Shown: positions 18,506 through 27,521 of the stretch, piece by piece
Position numbering within the stretch: position 1 is the stretch's first letter
Layout of the letters: each line of letters opens with the position of its first letter
Source of the DNA: Salinibaculum rarum
GTDB lineage: Archaea > Halobacteriota > Halobacteria > Halobacteriales > Haloarculaceae
DNA length: 64,000 nucleotides
NCBI RefSeq assembly: GCF_030505615.1
Contig: NZ_CP129992.1
Location: 868,001-932,000 of the forward strand
Direction of reading: 5' to 3'
Translations under genes and position numbers: made by a program
The notes under the pieces: model-generated
What the model was told of the DNA's origin: nothing
Seen by the model: only the letters and a program-made list of their open reading frames with translations
Database searches by the model: none

Positions 18506-19174
18506 ATGAAAATCGTCATCGTTGGCTTCGGTCGTGTTGGCAAGCGGACTGCACGCATCCTCCAGCGGGAGGGCCACGAAGTGGTCGTCGTCGAACGGGA
18601 CGCGACGAAAGCAGAGCGCGCACGCGACGAGGAGTTCATCGTCGTCGAGGGTGACGGCGGTCACACGGAGACACTCGAACAGGCCGGCCTCGACAACGCC
18701 GATGCTGTCGCCGGCGTGACGGGTGACCTCAACACCAACTACTCGGTCTGTGTCGTCGGCGAGACACACGGCTGTCGGACCGTCCTCCGGGTCAGCGAGG
18801 AGGTCAGCGACGAACTCTACGAGAAGTACGCCGACGACGTCGACGAGATAATCTACCCCGAGCGCGTCGGGGCCGCCGGCGCGAAAACCGCACTACTGGG
18901 TGGTGACTTCAACGTTCTCGCGGACCTCACGGAGTCACTGTCGATTGCCAGCGTCGTCGTCCCCGACGGGTCGCCGGCTGTCGGCAAGCGCGTCGTCGAA
19001 CTGGACCTGCCCGGTGAGGCCCGAATCTACGCCCACGGCCGGGACGGCGAAGCGATGACGATTCCACTCCCGCAGACGACTATCGAGGCCGGTGACAGCG
19101 TCGCCGTGATGGCTGATACCGACGTTCTCGACTCTGTCCGGGCACAGCTCCGGGGCGAAGGCGCACCTGCATAG
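18506..19174 (+). CDS. TrkA-type potassium channel/transporter regulatory protein
   Basis: 222 residues from the ATG at 18506. The N-terminal Rossmann domain (RCK/TrkA-N) begins MKIVIVGFGRVGKRTARIL, with the NAD-binding GxGxxG, then VVVERD and GDGG. The C-terminal part (about 140-220) is a TrkA-C domain with LDLPGEARIYAHGRDG and AGDSVAVMAD. Such proteins gate K+ uptake by nucleotide binding; no membrane K+ transporter is adjacent. A short inverted repeat follows before the next gene. Confidence 0.92.
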   Translation: MKIVIVGFGRVGKRTARILQREGHEVVVVERDATKAERARDEEFIVVEGDGGHTETLEQAGLDNADAVAGVTGDLNTNYSVCVVGETHGCRTVLRVSEEVSDELYEKYADDVDEIIYPERVGAAGAKTALLGGDFNVLADLTESLSIASVVVPDGSPAVGKRVVELDLPGEARIYAHGRDGEAMTIPLPQTTIEAGDSVAVMADTDVLDSVRAQLRGEGAPA

Positions 19175-19322
19175 CTGGCCGGGAGAAAGGGGGGAGAGGG
19201 GGTTCGAAAACGGTCCGGGCGCGCGCTGTGGAAGGATGGGAGTCGTGAGGCCGGTACTGGCGCGCCCGTGTGAGTGGGGACTGTCGCTCTACTTAAAAAC
19301 ACGTCAGACGCGCGTTCGACAC

Positions 19323-19343
19323 CGCCGCAGGCGGGCGTTTTTT
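19323..19343 (+). terminator. Hairpin followed by T-run
   Basis: CCGCC-GCA-GGCGG followed by GCGTTTTTTG, just before the 31-residue ORF. It may end the TrkA transcript, about 150 bp after its stop, or be a promoter-proximal structure for the next pair. Confidence 0.4.
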
Positions 19344-19367
19344 GTCCGTTCGCGCCGACGCTCGACT

Positions 19368-19463
19368 ATGACCTGGGCCGACTGCTTCGACCGCGCGACC
19401 GCCTACGACGTGTCCGTCACGGACATCCGCGAGACGCTTGCCGACCGGCGCGAGGATGACTGA
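19368..19463 (+). CDS. 31-residue ORF coupled to the PIN-like gene
   Basis: The ATG at 19368 encodes 31 acidic residues beginning MTWADCFDRATAYDVSVTDI and ending ADRREDD. Its last 8 bp overlap the next gene's start. I believe very similar short proteins precede the same partner in other haloarchaea, but have not searched. It has the size of a helical antitoxin or a leader peptide; neither role is shown. Confidence 0.6.
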   Translation: MTWADCFDRATAYDVSVTDIRETLADRREDD

Positions 19464-19926
19464 CGCAGACCCCACCCGCGTCGTCGCTGACGCCGACGTG
19501 CTGGCTGCGGACGTGCTGGTCGGTGGCGCCGCCCGCGACGCGCTCGACCACGTCCGCTCGCACTCGTGGGTTACCCTCGTCGCCAGCGACCACCTGCTCG
19601 ACGACGCCGAAGCCGTCGTCGCCGCGCTGGCCGACGACTCGCTTGCCGCCGACTGGCGCGACCGTCTCGAACGCGAACGCGAGCCCGTCGACCATCCCGA
19701 GGGCGACCACGCTGGCCTTGCCTCGGCCTATCAGGGACGGGCCGCCCACCTCCTCTCCTTTGACGACCAGCTGAGCAGCGCCGGCGCGAACCTCTCCCTG
19801 CAGGCCCACATGCAGGTGAGTATTCGCACGCCCGATGCCTTCGCGCGCCTGTTCGATGCCGCGTCGCTCTACGAGGCGATCCGCGACGAGGCCTATCCCG
19901 GCCCGGACCGCGACCCGCGGGCGTAA
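19456..19926 (+). CDS. PIN-like protein (DUF7384-like)
   Basis: 156 residues from the ATG at 19456, which overlaps the previous ORF by 8 bp. The start RVVADADVLAADVLVGG resembles the first Asp motif of PIN ribonucleases, and LLSFDDQL fits a late Asp motif. Intermediate acidic positions (DDAEAVV, HPEGDH) are plausible but not diagnostic. PIN proteins cut RNA and are often toxins, while some act in rRNA processing. The name DUF7384 is recalled, not searched. Confidence 0.68.
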   Translation: MTDADPTRVVADADVLAADVLVGGAARDALDHVRSHSWVTLVASDHLLDDAEAVVAALADDSLAADWRDRLEREREPVDHPEGDHAGLASAYQGRAAHLLSFDDQLSSAGANLSLQAHMQVSIRTPDAFARLFDAASLYEAIRDEAYPGPDRDPRA

Positions 19927-20073
19927 CCGGCCGCCACGGCGCTGGCGCCGCTGTCGACCCTCTCATCGCCTTTCAGCCGACGCCTGCGATTGACTGGCAG
20001 ACCCAATCGTGGTCTGTTTTGACAGTGTGGGTGACCTCGGGATTATAAACAGCGCCCCATCGTATCTAGAGAT

Positions 20074-20118
20074 ATGAAATTCTGGACTTCGTATCTATCC
20101 CGTGGCGGTCGTACGTGA
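20074..20118 (+). other. 14-codon upstream ORF overlapping a GTG start
   Basis: ATG at 20074 encodes MKFWTSYLSRGGRT and its TGA overlaps the histidine kinase GTG start (GTGA). It could couple or reduce translation of the kinase. It may also be chance. Confidence 0.35.
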
Positions 20119-21164
20119 GCGACCCATCACAGCCGCCTGAGCAACACTTGAGTTCCGAGACTGCCGATACCGAAATGTATCAGCATCTTGTCGAAGGCAC
20201 CACGAGCCACGCCATCTTTATGATAAACCCCGATGGCGACATTAGCACCTGGTCGCCAGCGGCCGACGAACTCTACGGGTACGCGGCCGACGCTGTCGAC
20301 CAGCAACCACTCGCGATTCTGTTCTCCGATAAAACGAGCGGCGACCGGTCGCTTGCTACCCTTCTGACCGACGCCAAGGAGGCCGCCATCGAAACGCGAG
20401 GGTGGCACCAGCGGGCGGACGACTCCGTGTTTTGGGCTCATATGACAATCTCGCCACTGTGGAACGACGTGCTCCACGGGTATGCCGTCGTGAGCAAAGA
20501 CATGACTGAAAAACACGAGTACGAACAGATGCTGGAGCGACAGAACGACCGACTCAAAGAGTTCGCTGACATCCTCGCACACGACTTGCGCAACCCGCTC
20601 CAGCTCGTCGATGGCCGAACCCAACTCGCACGCGAGACCGGGGATGACGAACACTTCGACGTCATCGAACAGACCACCGACCGGATGGAACGGCTCATCG
20701 ACGACCTGCTGAAGGTCGCCCACCAGGGCGAAGTTGTCACCGACCCGGACCCGACGGATATTGCCGCCGTCATCGACACCGCGTGGGAAGGAGCGATTGG
20801 GACAGACACCGACGCGACGCTCCAGTACGAGTCTGTCAAAACGGTCGCCGCCGATACCGACCGGCTGTGTGAACTGTTTGAAAACCTCTTCCGGAACGCG
20901 GTCGAACACGGTGGCGAGGACGTCACCGTCACCGTCGGGCCACTCCCAGATGGAATGTACGTTGCCGACGACGGACCCGGTATTCCACCCGACCGGCGTG
21001 ACGACGTCTTCGAACACGGCGTCTCGACCGCTGACGATGGGAGCGGGTACGGCCTGTCGATTGTGCGGACAATCGCCCTCGCTCACGGCTGGGACGTCGA
21101 AATGGCCGAGAGTAAGTCTGGCGGCGCACGCATCGAAGTGACCGGCATCCAATTTCTCGATTAG
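20115..21164 (+). CDS. PAS-domain sensor histidine kinase
   Basis: 349 residues from a GTG at 20115. Soluble, with no membrane helix. A PAS domain (about 18-130) has HAIFMINPDGDISTWSPAAD. The dimerisation/phosphoacceptor region has DILAHDLRNPLQL, with His near 156. The ATPase domain has LFENLFRNAVEHG (N box), DDGPGIPPDRR (G1) and GSGYGLSIVR (G2). It autophosphorylates and passes phosphate to a response regulator, but none is adjacent, so it is an orphan kinase sensing an internal signal. Confidence 0.93.
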   Translation: MSDPSQPPEQHLSSETADTEMYQHLVEGTTSHAIFMINPDGDISTWSPAADELYGYAADAVDQQPLAILFSDKTSGDRSLATLLTDAKEAAIETRGWHQRADDSVFWAHMTISPLWNDVLHGYAVVSKDMTEKHEYEQMLERQNDRLKEFADILAHDLRNPLQLVDGRTQLARETGDDEHFDVIEQTTDRMERLIDDLLKVAHQGEVVTDPDPTDIAAVIDTAWEGAIGTDTDATLQYESVKTVAADTDRLCELFENLFRNAVEHGGEDVTVTVGPLPDGMYVADDGPGIPPDRRDDVFEHGVSTADDGSGYGLSIVRTIALAHGWDVEMAESKSGGARIEVTGIQFLD

Positions 21165-21249
21165 GCAGCCACGATCTGGTGGGGTCGGTCAGTCACGGTC
21201 CCGGTGTGTCGGTCTCGCTATTGTTCGACGTTTGCTTCGCTCGCCCTCG

Positions 21250-21915
21250 CTACCGTTCGGCGTACCACTCCCCAAACTTCGCCAGCGCCCGCCCGCGATG
21301 GGAAATCGCGTTTTTCTCCTCGGTGTCCATCTCCGCGAACGTCGTCCCGTTGTACTCGAAGATTGGGTCGAAGCCGAACCCGCCGTCGCCACGCGGTGCG
21401 ACGATTTCGCCCGGCACGACTCCCTCGAACAGTTTCACCGGCGGTGCGTCCTCGTCACGTGCCACCTGTCCGTCGGTCGTCGCGCTGGCGCGCTCGTCGG
21501 CAGCGGTGTCCTGGCCGCGCCGTTCGTCACTCTCTGCGCTCCCGCGGTCGACCGGTTCCGGCGTTGCCTCGAACGCCTCGCCGTCGCAGTAGGCGACGAC
21601 ACCACGGAAAGCGGCGCTCCGGTCGTCTTCGTCTTTCGTGAGTTGCCAGACGCGCTCGATACCGAGCGTGTCCTCGACGTAGGAGGAGTAGGGGCCGGGG
21701 AACCCATCGAGAGCGTCGACAGTCAGCCCGGAGTCGTCGACGATGACCGGCTCGCCGACGTGTTCGTAGGCCGCGCGCGCGCCGTTGGCGGCGACTGTCG
21801 CGAGGTCGTCGGCCTGTGCCTCCGGGTAGTCGAAGTCGAGTTGCTCGACCGGTTCGTCGAGGTATTCCTGGGCCTCGTGAATCTTCCCGGGGTTGGTCGT
21901 GACGAAGGTAACCAT
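21250..21915 (-). CDS. rdgB: XTP/dITP pyrophosphatase with acidic insert
   Basis: 221 residues from the ATG at 21915. Removes non-canonical purine nucleotides (XTP, dITP) before incorporation. Ham1/RdgB motifs are VTTNPGKIHEAQ, VIVDDSGLTVDALDGFPG, GYxxDPxF-like GGFGFDPIFEYNGTTFAEM, and the C-terminal KNAISHRGRAL. About 35 acidic residues (roughly 120-155, Ala/Glu/Asp/Thr-rich) are inserted before LFEGVVPGEI, where compact relatives have a short turn. It is the last gene of a minus-strand series. Confidence 0.94.
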   Translation of the reverse strand: MVTFVTTNPGKIHEAQEYLDEPVEQLDFDYPEAQADDLATVAANGARAAYEHVGEPVIVDDSGLTVDALDGFPGPYSSYVEDTLGIERVWQLTKDEDDRSAAFRGVVAYCDGEAFEATPEPVDRGSAESDERRGQDTAADERASATTDGQVARDEDAPPVKLFEGVVPGEIVAPRGDGGFGFDPIFEYNGTTFAEMDTEEKNAISHRGRALAKFGEWYAER

Positions 21916-21955
21916 CGTGTTGGCCGCTGGCGGCGGCCGGAAAAAGAGCCGTCGA

Positions 21956-22234
21956 TTAGTCGACGATGACTTCGACCGGTTCGTCCTCGTCGCTTGCCGC
22001 CTCGGCGTCCTCGGACTCGCTTTTCGTCTCCTGCCAGACGAGCGCGCCGGCGACAGCCAGGACAATCCACGAGCGCCAGTTGGCGAGGTTTACCGTGTAG
22101 CCGATGCCGAAGGGCTTCTCGACGAGCATCCCCTCGCCGGGCTGCCAGTACGAGGAGAGGAGGTTGCGAAAGCTCGGTCTGTCGAAGTTGTACGGCACGC
22201 CAAAAATCTCACCGGAGGACGGTCTATCTGCCAT
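21956..22234 (-). CDS. DUF5808 small membrane-associated protein
   Basis: 92 residues from the ATG at 22234. It has IFGVPYNFDRPSFRNLLSSYWQPGE, then a basic turn VEKPFGIGYTVNLANWRS, one hydrophobic helix (WIVLAVAGALVWQ) and an acidic tail. The pattern fits DUF5808, a short domain next to a membrane helix in bacteria and archaea. Function unknown. It sits 40 bp before rdgB and 37 bp after the DUF2298 gene. Confidence 0.8.
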   Translation of the reverse strand: MADRPSSGEIFGVPYNFDRPSFRNLLSSYWQPGEGMLVEKPFGIGYTVNLANWRSWIVLAVAGALVWQETKSESEDAEAASDEDEPVEVIVD

Positions 22235-22271
22235 ACTCTGGCGTACGCTCTCCTGCGTAATGATGGTTTCC

Positions 22272-24674
22272 CTACGACGCACGGCCCGCCGCCGGGAGCG
22301 CCGAGTGGTTCACGCGATAGATTGTGACGACGCCGTTCTCGAACGCTGGCGACAGCCCCGGCCGGTCTTCGAACGTCCGGAGGTCCTCGCCGTACGTTTC
22401 GTTCTCGACAGCGCCGACGTAGACGTACTCGATGTCGTAACGACGCAGTACCGAGGCCGCGCTGGACCACGACCGGTCTCGGTCGTAGACGACGGCTGCG
22501 GCGTCGACTCGCTCGTCGACCTGCTTGTCGGGGCGGTAATTCCGCTGGTGGTGTGCCCACCCGACCGGCGTCGGCAGTCCGGTCAGCGTCGACACCGGAC
22601 TGGACCACTGGTAGCGCTGGCCCGGCGCTTCGAGGACGACCGGGCGTCCGTCGTGGTCGTCCAGCCAGTAGATCGCCTCCATCTGTGCCCCTCGCCACCG
22701 GTCGTGGACCTCCAGGCCGTCGAGACTGAATTCGGTGTCGTCGGCCAGCACGCCACCCATCTCGCTGTACCCCGCAAGCACCGGGAACGGCGCACTCGCG
22801 AGCACGACTGCGACGACGAGGACGCCGGCGAGGACTGCCGTCATCGCCTGCCGCTGACTGTCCGGACCGCCGTCGGTGACCGCGCTAGCGCCCGCTCCGA
22901 ACCGGGTTCGGATACCAGCGAGCGCGTCCCACGCGTCGCTCAGCAGTAACGCGGCGACGCCGCCTGCTGCCGCACCCGCGAGCGTCCAGCCCTGCACGGC
23001 GACTTTCAGCGACGTGTTCCAGCGGGCCGGTCCCTCCGGCCACGGCGCGACCTTCGCGAAGACCAACTCCAGCGAGAGAATCAGGCCCACGCCGGCGACC
23101 AGAAGGACGCCCTCGAAGCCGGCGCGGTCGGTCCGGACGAGCCACCACGCGCCCAGCAGTATCGGACCGGTGATGGCGAGGACCGGAAAGGAAAGGACCG
23201 TCAGCAGCGCACCGATGGCGACGACGCCGACGGCGGCGACACCCAGTTTCGTCCGACGGTCGACCTCTCGCGCCACGGGCCATCCCCGATACCAGACAAA
23301 GCCCGCAAAGAGGAGCAAGAGCGCACCGTAAATGACCAGAAACTCCGCGAGTGCGGTTCTGGGCGGGAACAGTCCGACCCCTTCGTTCTCCGGCACGTAG
23401 CCAAAGACGAGAAACGGCGAGGCGATGACGTAGCCGATGACACCGACGACGACGGCCGGGACGACGGCGAGGACGACGCGCCACGCCTCCGCGCCGAGTC
23501 GAGTGAGCGGGCTGACTTCTGGGTCGGGGCCGCGAAGACGGTTTCCGACCCGGTCTGGCAACAGCGTCGTCGGATGCGCGTCGGCGGCCGCGACGGTCAG
23601 CCACGTCAGTCCGACGGCGGTCGGGAGCGACCACGTGTTCATGAACCCGAAGACGCCGGCGACGACCCCCAGGCCACCGAAGAGGACGGCGAGACGCCGG
23701 CCGCGCCGGTCTTCGTCCAGCCGGTAGTAGCTGAAGGCGAGCGCCCCAGCGAGGACGATATACCCTGTCGAGAGCGTGTGGCCGTGGAGGTCCGACTTGA
23801 CGAAGGAGTACATCGGGAACTCCTGAAGCGTATCGGGGACGACGTAGCGGGTGTACCACCAGAACCACGAGTCGATGTCGCTCATCGTCTGGTACATCTC
23901 GGGGTAGGTCCGGCCGCTGCGCTCGGCGGCGAAGCCGAAGACTGCACGGCCGTATTTCAGCGCGGTCTCCGTCGGAAGCAGTCCAAAGAGGAGTCGGACT
24001 GTCGTCGTCAGTGCGCCACCGAGTGCGACGAAAAACACGCCCAGAATCCCGCCGAGGCGGTAGGAGCGACCGGCCGCCGACGTGACCGCGCCGGCCAGTC
24101 CGTAGGCGCTGACGACGAGGACGCCGTAGAAGGTGGCGACGCCGAGGTTGAAACCGTAGCGCAGCGGCGTGTCAGTCAGCAGCGAGAGGCTGGTGACCTG
24201 CAACTGCGTCCCGTAGTAGTATCGTAGCTCCCGCCCCGCGTACCAGAAGTCCTCCGGCGGGAGTGCCTCGGTTCGCGTGAGCGTCTTCACCAGCCCGAAG
24301 TGGAGAAACTGCTCGCCGCCGCGTGGCGTGATGCCCGGCGACGCACCGCGGAAAAACACCAGCAACAGAAATCCGGCAGCGAAGATAGCGTACGCGCCAG
24401 CGACCGCTCGCCAGTCGGGAGTTGCGCCCTGCCGGTACGCTATCGCGCTGGTACCGGCGACGACCAGCACGCCGAGGACGACGGTGTGGACGCCGAAGGT
24501 GAGCTGGCCCACGAGAAAGACGACGGTTGCCAGAGCGACCAGCGTCACCGGAAGCGAGAAGGCCGCGCCCCGGCGTGGCAGGCGCGAAAAGAGCCACGCC
24601 GACAGCGGTGCGCCGGCGACTGCGAGTGCGGCGAGGACGACGAGCCACTTGCCCACCAGCAGCCATTTCATCAT
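22272..24674 (-). CDS. DUF2298 multi-pass membrane protein
   Basis: 800 residues with about 15 or more hydrophobic helices. The DUF2298 (YYY) hallmark FWYAGRELRYYYGTQLQV lies near residue 145, with FPMYSFVKSDLHGHTLS near 290. The C-terminal soluble part (about 640-800) has EAIYWLDDHDGRPVVLEAPG and RRYDIEYVYVGAVE, resembling the lumenal domains of GT-C glycosyltransferases. An envelope glycosylation role is inferred from architecture only. It lies 36 bp after the Kae1-Bud32 gene. Confidence 0.88.
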   Translation of the reverse strand: MMKWLLVGKWLVVLAALAVAGAPLSAWLFSRLPRRGAAFSLPVTLVALATVVFLVGQLTFGVHTVVLGVLVVAGTSAIAYRQGATPDWRAVAGAYAIFAAGFLLLVFFRGASPGITPRGGEQFLHFGLVKTLTRTEALPPEDFWYAGRELRYYYGTQLQVTSLSLLTDTPLRYGFNLGVATFYGVLVVSAYGLAGAVTSAAGRSYRLGGILGVFFVALGGALTTTVRLLFGLLPTETALKYGRAVFGFAAERSGRTYPEMYQTMSDIDSWFWWYTRYVVPDTLQEFPMYSFVKSDLHGHTLSTGYIVLAGALAFSYYRLDEDRRGRRLAVLFGGLGVVAGVFGFMNTWSLPTAVGLTWLTVAAADAHPTTLLPDRVGNRLRGPDPEVSPLTRLGAEAWRVVLAVVPAVVVGVIGYVIASPFLVFGYVPENEGVGLFPPRTALAEFLVIYGALLLLFAGFVWYRGWPVAREVDRRTKLGVAAVGVVAIGALLTVLSFPVLAITGPILLGAWWLVRTDRAGFEGVLLVAGVGLILSLELVFAKVAPWPEGPARWNTSLKVAVQGWTLAGAAAGGVAALLLSDAWDALAGIRTRFGAGASAVTDGGPDSQRQAMTAVLAGVLVVAVVLASAPFPVLAGYSEMGGVLADDTEFSLDGLEVHDRWRGAQMEAIYWLDDHDGRPVVLEAPGQRYQWSSPVSTLTGLPTPVGWAHHQRNYRPDKQVDERVDAAAVVYDRDRSWSSAASVLRRYDIEYVYVGAVENETYGEDLRTFEDRPGLSPAFENGVVTIYRVNHSALPAAGRAS

Positions 24675-24710
24675 CCAGTTGTCGGTTCCCCGTGCCCGAT
24701 AAGCCTTCTG

Positions 24711-26348
24711 TCACTGGTACCGGCCACGCCCCTCGATGTCCCGCAGTCTGTCGAGGACGCCCGAATCACCGACAGCCCGGTATGCCTCCTCGGCGGCGGC
24801 CCGCAGGGCGTCGGCGTCGTCGCTCGTCCCGTCGAGACTCTGCTCGAAGACGTGGAGGTCCATCGCGTGGTCCTCCGGATGCTGGGTGTAGTAGCCCAGT
24901 CCGAAGTCGATGAGAAACACGTCTGGTCCGTCGTCGCTGTCGCCTCGATTGACCCGGACGTTCCGCGTCGTCGGGTCGCCGTGGACGAAGCCGGCCTCGT
25001 GAATCCGCGCCAGCGACTCGGCGACGGCACGGACGTTCGACTCCGTCAGCGCGTCCCGCAGGTCACAGTCGCCGACGTGCTGCAAGACGAGCGTCGTCTC
25101 CCGAGCGTCGATGTCGCGGATCACTGGCGTCGGCACGCCGGCACGCCGCGCCTCGCTGGTCAGACGCGCCTCCTCGCGGGTCCGCTGGCTGCGTAACTGC
25201 TCGTCCAGCGCCGGATGGCGGTAGCTCCGTGGCCGTCGCTCCTTCACAACATTCTCTCCCTCGAAGGAAACAGTCGCCTCGGCGCCCTGGACTTGTTCGG
25301 CGGGGGCTGCTCGCTCCCCGGCAGACGCCCGGAACTGCTCTTGTCCGCGCCAGCTGACGGCCACCTGGTCAGGCCGGAAATCGGCGTCGATGCCCGACTC
25401 CTCGATGACGATGGTGTCGCCGGCGGCGCACATCTTTGCCCCGAGCACCGCAATCATGCCGGCGTTGTCCCGGAGAAATCGGTTCTCGGGTGCGTAGAAC
25501 TTCGCGCCACGTTGCTCGCACATCGTCGCCAGCATCTCCCGGAGTCGCTCATTTTGCCCGACGCCGCCGCCGAGGACGAGTTCGTCGCTGCCGGTCAGCG
25601 ACAGCGCACGCTCTGCGACTTCGGTCAGCATGGCGAAGATATTCTCCTGGAGTGAAAAGCAGATGTCCTCGATTGCGTTTCCACTATCAGCGGCGTCCTT
25701 CGCGGCGCTCATGATGCCCGAAAAGGAGAAGTCCATCCCCTTGACGACGTAGGGCATGTCGATGTACTCGCCGTCTTTGGCCCGCTGCTCGACTTTCGGG
25801 CCACCGGGGTGAGACCAGCCCAGATGGCGGGTGAACTTGTCGATGGCGTTGCCGACGCCGGTGTCCATTGTCTCCCCGAGCACGCGGTAGCGGCCGTTGC
25901 GATAGCCCAGGACGTGGGCGTTCGCGCCGCTGGCGTTCAGGCAGATTGGTGAGTCAAAGCCCGACTGATGGCGGCCGATTTCGAGGTGGGCGACCATGTG
26001 GTTGACGCCGACCAGCGGGACGCCGAGTCGCTGGGCGACGGCGCGGGCGGCGGTGCCCACGATGCGAAGGCAGGGGCCGAGCCCCGGCCCCCGCGAGAAG
26101 GCCACGCAGTCGACCGGCGGGTCGGCATCCGTCCGCTCGCGTGCGTGAGCGAGTGCACGCTCGACGACTTCGGGGACGTGCTCGGCCATGTGCTCGGCGG
26201 CCTCGCGGGGATGGAGGCCGCCGCTGTCTGGCTGGTAGGCCTCGGTTTCGATGGTCACCTCGTCGCTGGCAACGTCGTAGACGGCGGCGCTTGCAGCCCA
26301 CGCTGTCCCCTCGATGCCGAGGACGCGCCGTGGACTGGTGTCGGTCAT
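24711..26348 (-). CDS. kae1-bud32: Kae1-Bud32 fusion (tRNA t6A synthesis, KEOPS)
   Basis: 545 residues. The Kae1 part (about 1-325) makes threonylcarbamoyl-adenosine at position 37 of ANN-decoding tRNAs. It has VLGIEGTAWAASAAVYD, the metal-site HMVAHLEIG (about 113-121) and GGGVGQNERLREML. The C-terminal Bud32 kinase (about 345-545) has HGDPTTRNVRV and LIDFGLGYYTQ. The fusion is common in euryarchaea. In many archaea it follows rps24e-rps27ae; here a dioxygenase gene lies between. Confidence 0.97.
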   Translation of the reverse strand: MTDTSPRRVLGIEGTAWAASAAVYDVASDEVTIETEAYQPDSGGLHPREAAEHMAEHVPEVVERALAHARERTDADPPVDCVAFSRGPGLGPCLRIVGTAARAVAQRLGVPLVGVNHMVAHLEIGRHQSGFDSPICLNASGANAHVLGYRNGRYRVLGETMDTGVGNAIDKFTRHLGWSHPGGPKVEQRAKDGEYIDMPYVVKGMDFSFSGIMSAAKDAADSGNAIEDICFSLQENIFAMLTEVAERALSLTGSDELVLGGGVGQNERLREMLATMCEQRGAKFYAPENRFLRDNAGMIAVLGAKMCAAGDTIVIEESGIDADFRPDQVAVSWRGQEQFRASAGERAAPAEQVQGAEATVSFEGENVVKERRPRSYRHPALDEQLRSQRTREEARLTSEARRAGVPTPVIRDIDARETTLVLQHVGDCDLRDALTESNVRAVAESLARIHEAGFVHGDPTTRNVRVNRGDSDDGPDVFLIDFGLGYYTQHPEDHAMDLHVFEQSLDGTSDDADALRAAAEEAYRAVGDSGVLDRLRDIEGRGRYQ

Positions 26349-26404
26349 GCCCTGTGGTCGGACAGCGAGTGAAAAGACGACTTCGGTCTGCGGTGGCCGG
26401 TGTG

Positions 26405-27394
26405 TTAGTCGTCGGCGTCGGCGGTTTCTGCCGTCGGAATCGTCACGTCCGGCAGGTTGGCTTCGATCTGCTCGCGCTGGGCTTCGAACTTCCCGGGGAG
26501 GACGAGCCGGCCGCCGAGGTCCTCGAGCGGTTCGTCGCTGGTGTAGCCCGGCTCACTCGTCGCGAGTTCGAACAGCACGCCGCCGAACTCCCGGAAGTAC
26601 ACCGAGCGGAACCAGTGGCGGTCGATTTGCTGGGTCGGGCTCAGCCCCTCGGACCGGACGGCGTCGCGCATCGCCTGCTGGTCCTCGTCGGTCGGCGTCT
26701 GGAACGCGACGTGGTGGACCGTGCCGTGGCCCTGTCTACCACTCTCGACGGTCGGGAGCACGTCGACGTACGAGCCGACGGGACCGGACGCTACGAAGCG
26801 AGTCCGCTCGTCGCCGGGCGTGTCGCCCTGGGCCTGTTCCGTGCCCTGCTTTTCGAGGCCCATCGTCTCCAGCAACTCCATCGTCGGCTGGGGGTCTGCC
26901 AGCCAGAGCGTCACCGAGTGGAACCCGCGGATAGCGGACTCCTCGGGGACAAACTCCGTCCACGGGACGGTCGCCTCGTCGTCGGGAATCTCGACTTCGA
27001 CCAGTTCGACCGGCAGTCCGTCGGGGTCCCGGAAGGGAAGGACGGTCTCGCCGAACCGCTCGACGCGGTCGTCGTAGTCGACGTCGTACTCTTCGAAGCG
27101 GTCTTCCCAGTAGTCGAGGCTTCCCTCGGGAACGCGAAACGCAGTCCGGGAGACCTGACCCGAGCCGACTTTGCCCGCAGAGAGGTCTTCCCAGGGGAAG
27201 AACGTCATACTCGTGCCCGGTGTCCCCTCCGCGTCTGCGAAGAAGAAGTGGTAGGTGCCGGAGTCGTCCTGGTTGATAGAGCGCTTGACCAGTCGAAGGC
27301 CCAGTGTCTCGACCCAGAAGTCGATGTTTCGCTGCGGGTCGCCCGCAACACACGTAACGTGATGGATGCCCGGTGTCGGCGTAACGTCAGTCAT
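26405..27394 (-). CDS. VOC-family ring-cleaving dioxygenase
   Basis: 329 residues with two glyoxalase/VOC modules. The first opens GIHHVTCVAGDPQRNIDFWV (His metal ligand) and the second has GFHSVTLWLADPQPTMELLE, HHVAFQTPTDEDQQ and an acidic ligand region FRSVYFREFGGVLFELAT. The pattern fits MhqO-type proteins that cleave hydroquinones. It lies inside the usual rps24e-rps27ae-kae1 order and beside a repeat element, suggesting later insertion. Confidence 0.88.
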   Translation of the reverse strand: MTDVTPTPGIHHVTCVAGDPQRNIDFWVETLGLRLVKRSINQDDSGTYHFFFADAEGTPGTSMTFFPWEDLSAGKVGSGQVSRTAFRVPEGSLDYWEDRFEEYDVDYDDRVERFGETVLPFRDPDGLPVELVEVEIPDDEATVPWTEFVPEESAIRGFHSVTLWLADPQPTMELLETMGLEKQGTEQAQGDTPGDERTRFVASGPVGSYVDVLPTVESGRQGHGTVHHVAFQTPTDEDQQAMRDAVRSEGLSPTQQIDRHWFRSVYFREFGGVLFELATSEPGYTSDEPLEDLGGRLVLPGKFEAQREQIEANLPDVTIPTAETADADD

Positions 27395-27521
27395 CTCTGG
27401 TACATACGCGCTGGAGGGACTTGAATACGCGCTGACGTGAGTGTCACCGGGTGACAGTCGTGGCGGTGGCTGGTACTCGGTGGACAGAAACTAGCCTTAC
27501 GGGTGGCCGGGCGCACGATTC

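Noticed and set aside
19195-19220. GGGGGTTCGAAAAC, T-loop-like sequence
   Set aside because: The 3' half does not pair back (ACGGTCC) and no cloverleaf can be drawn.
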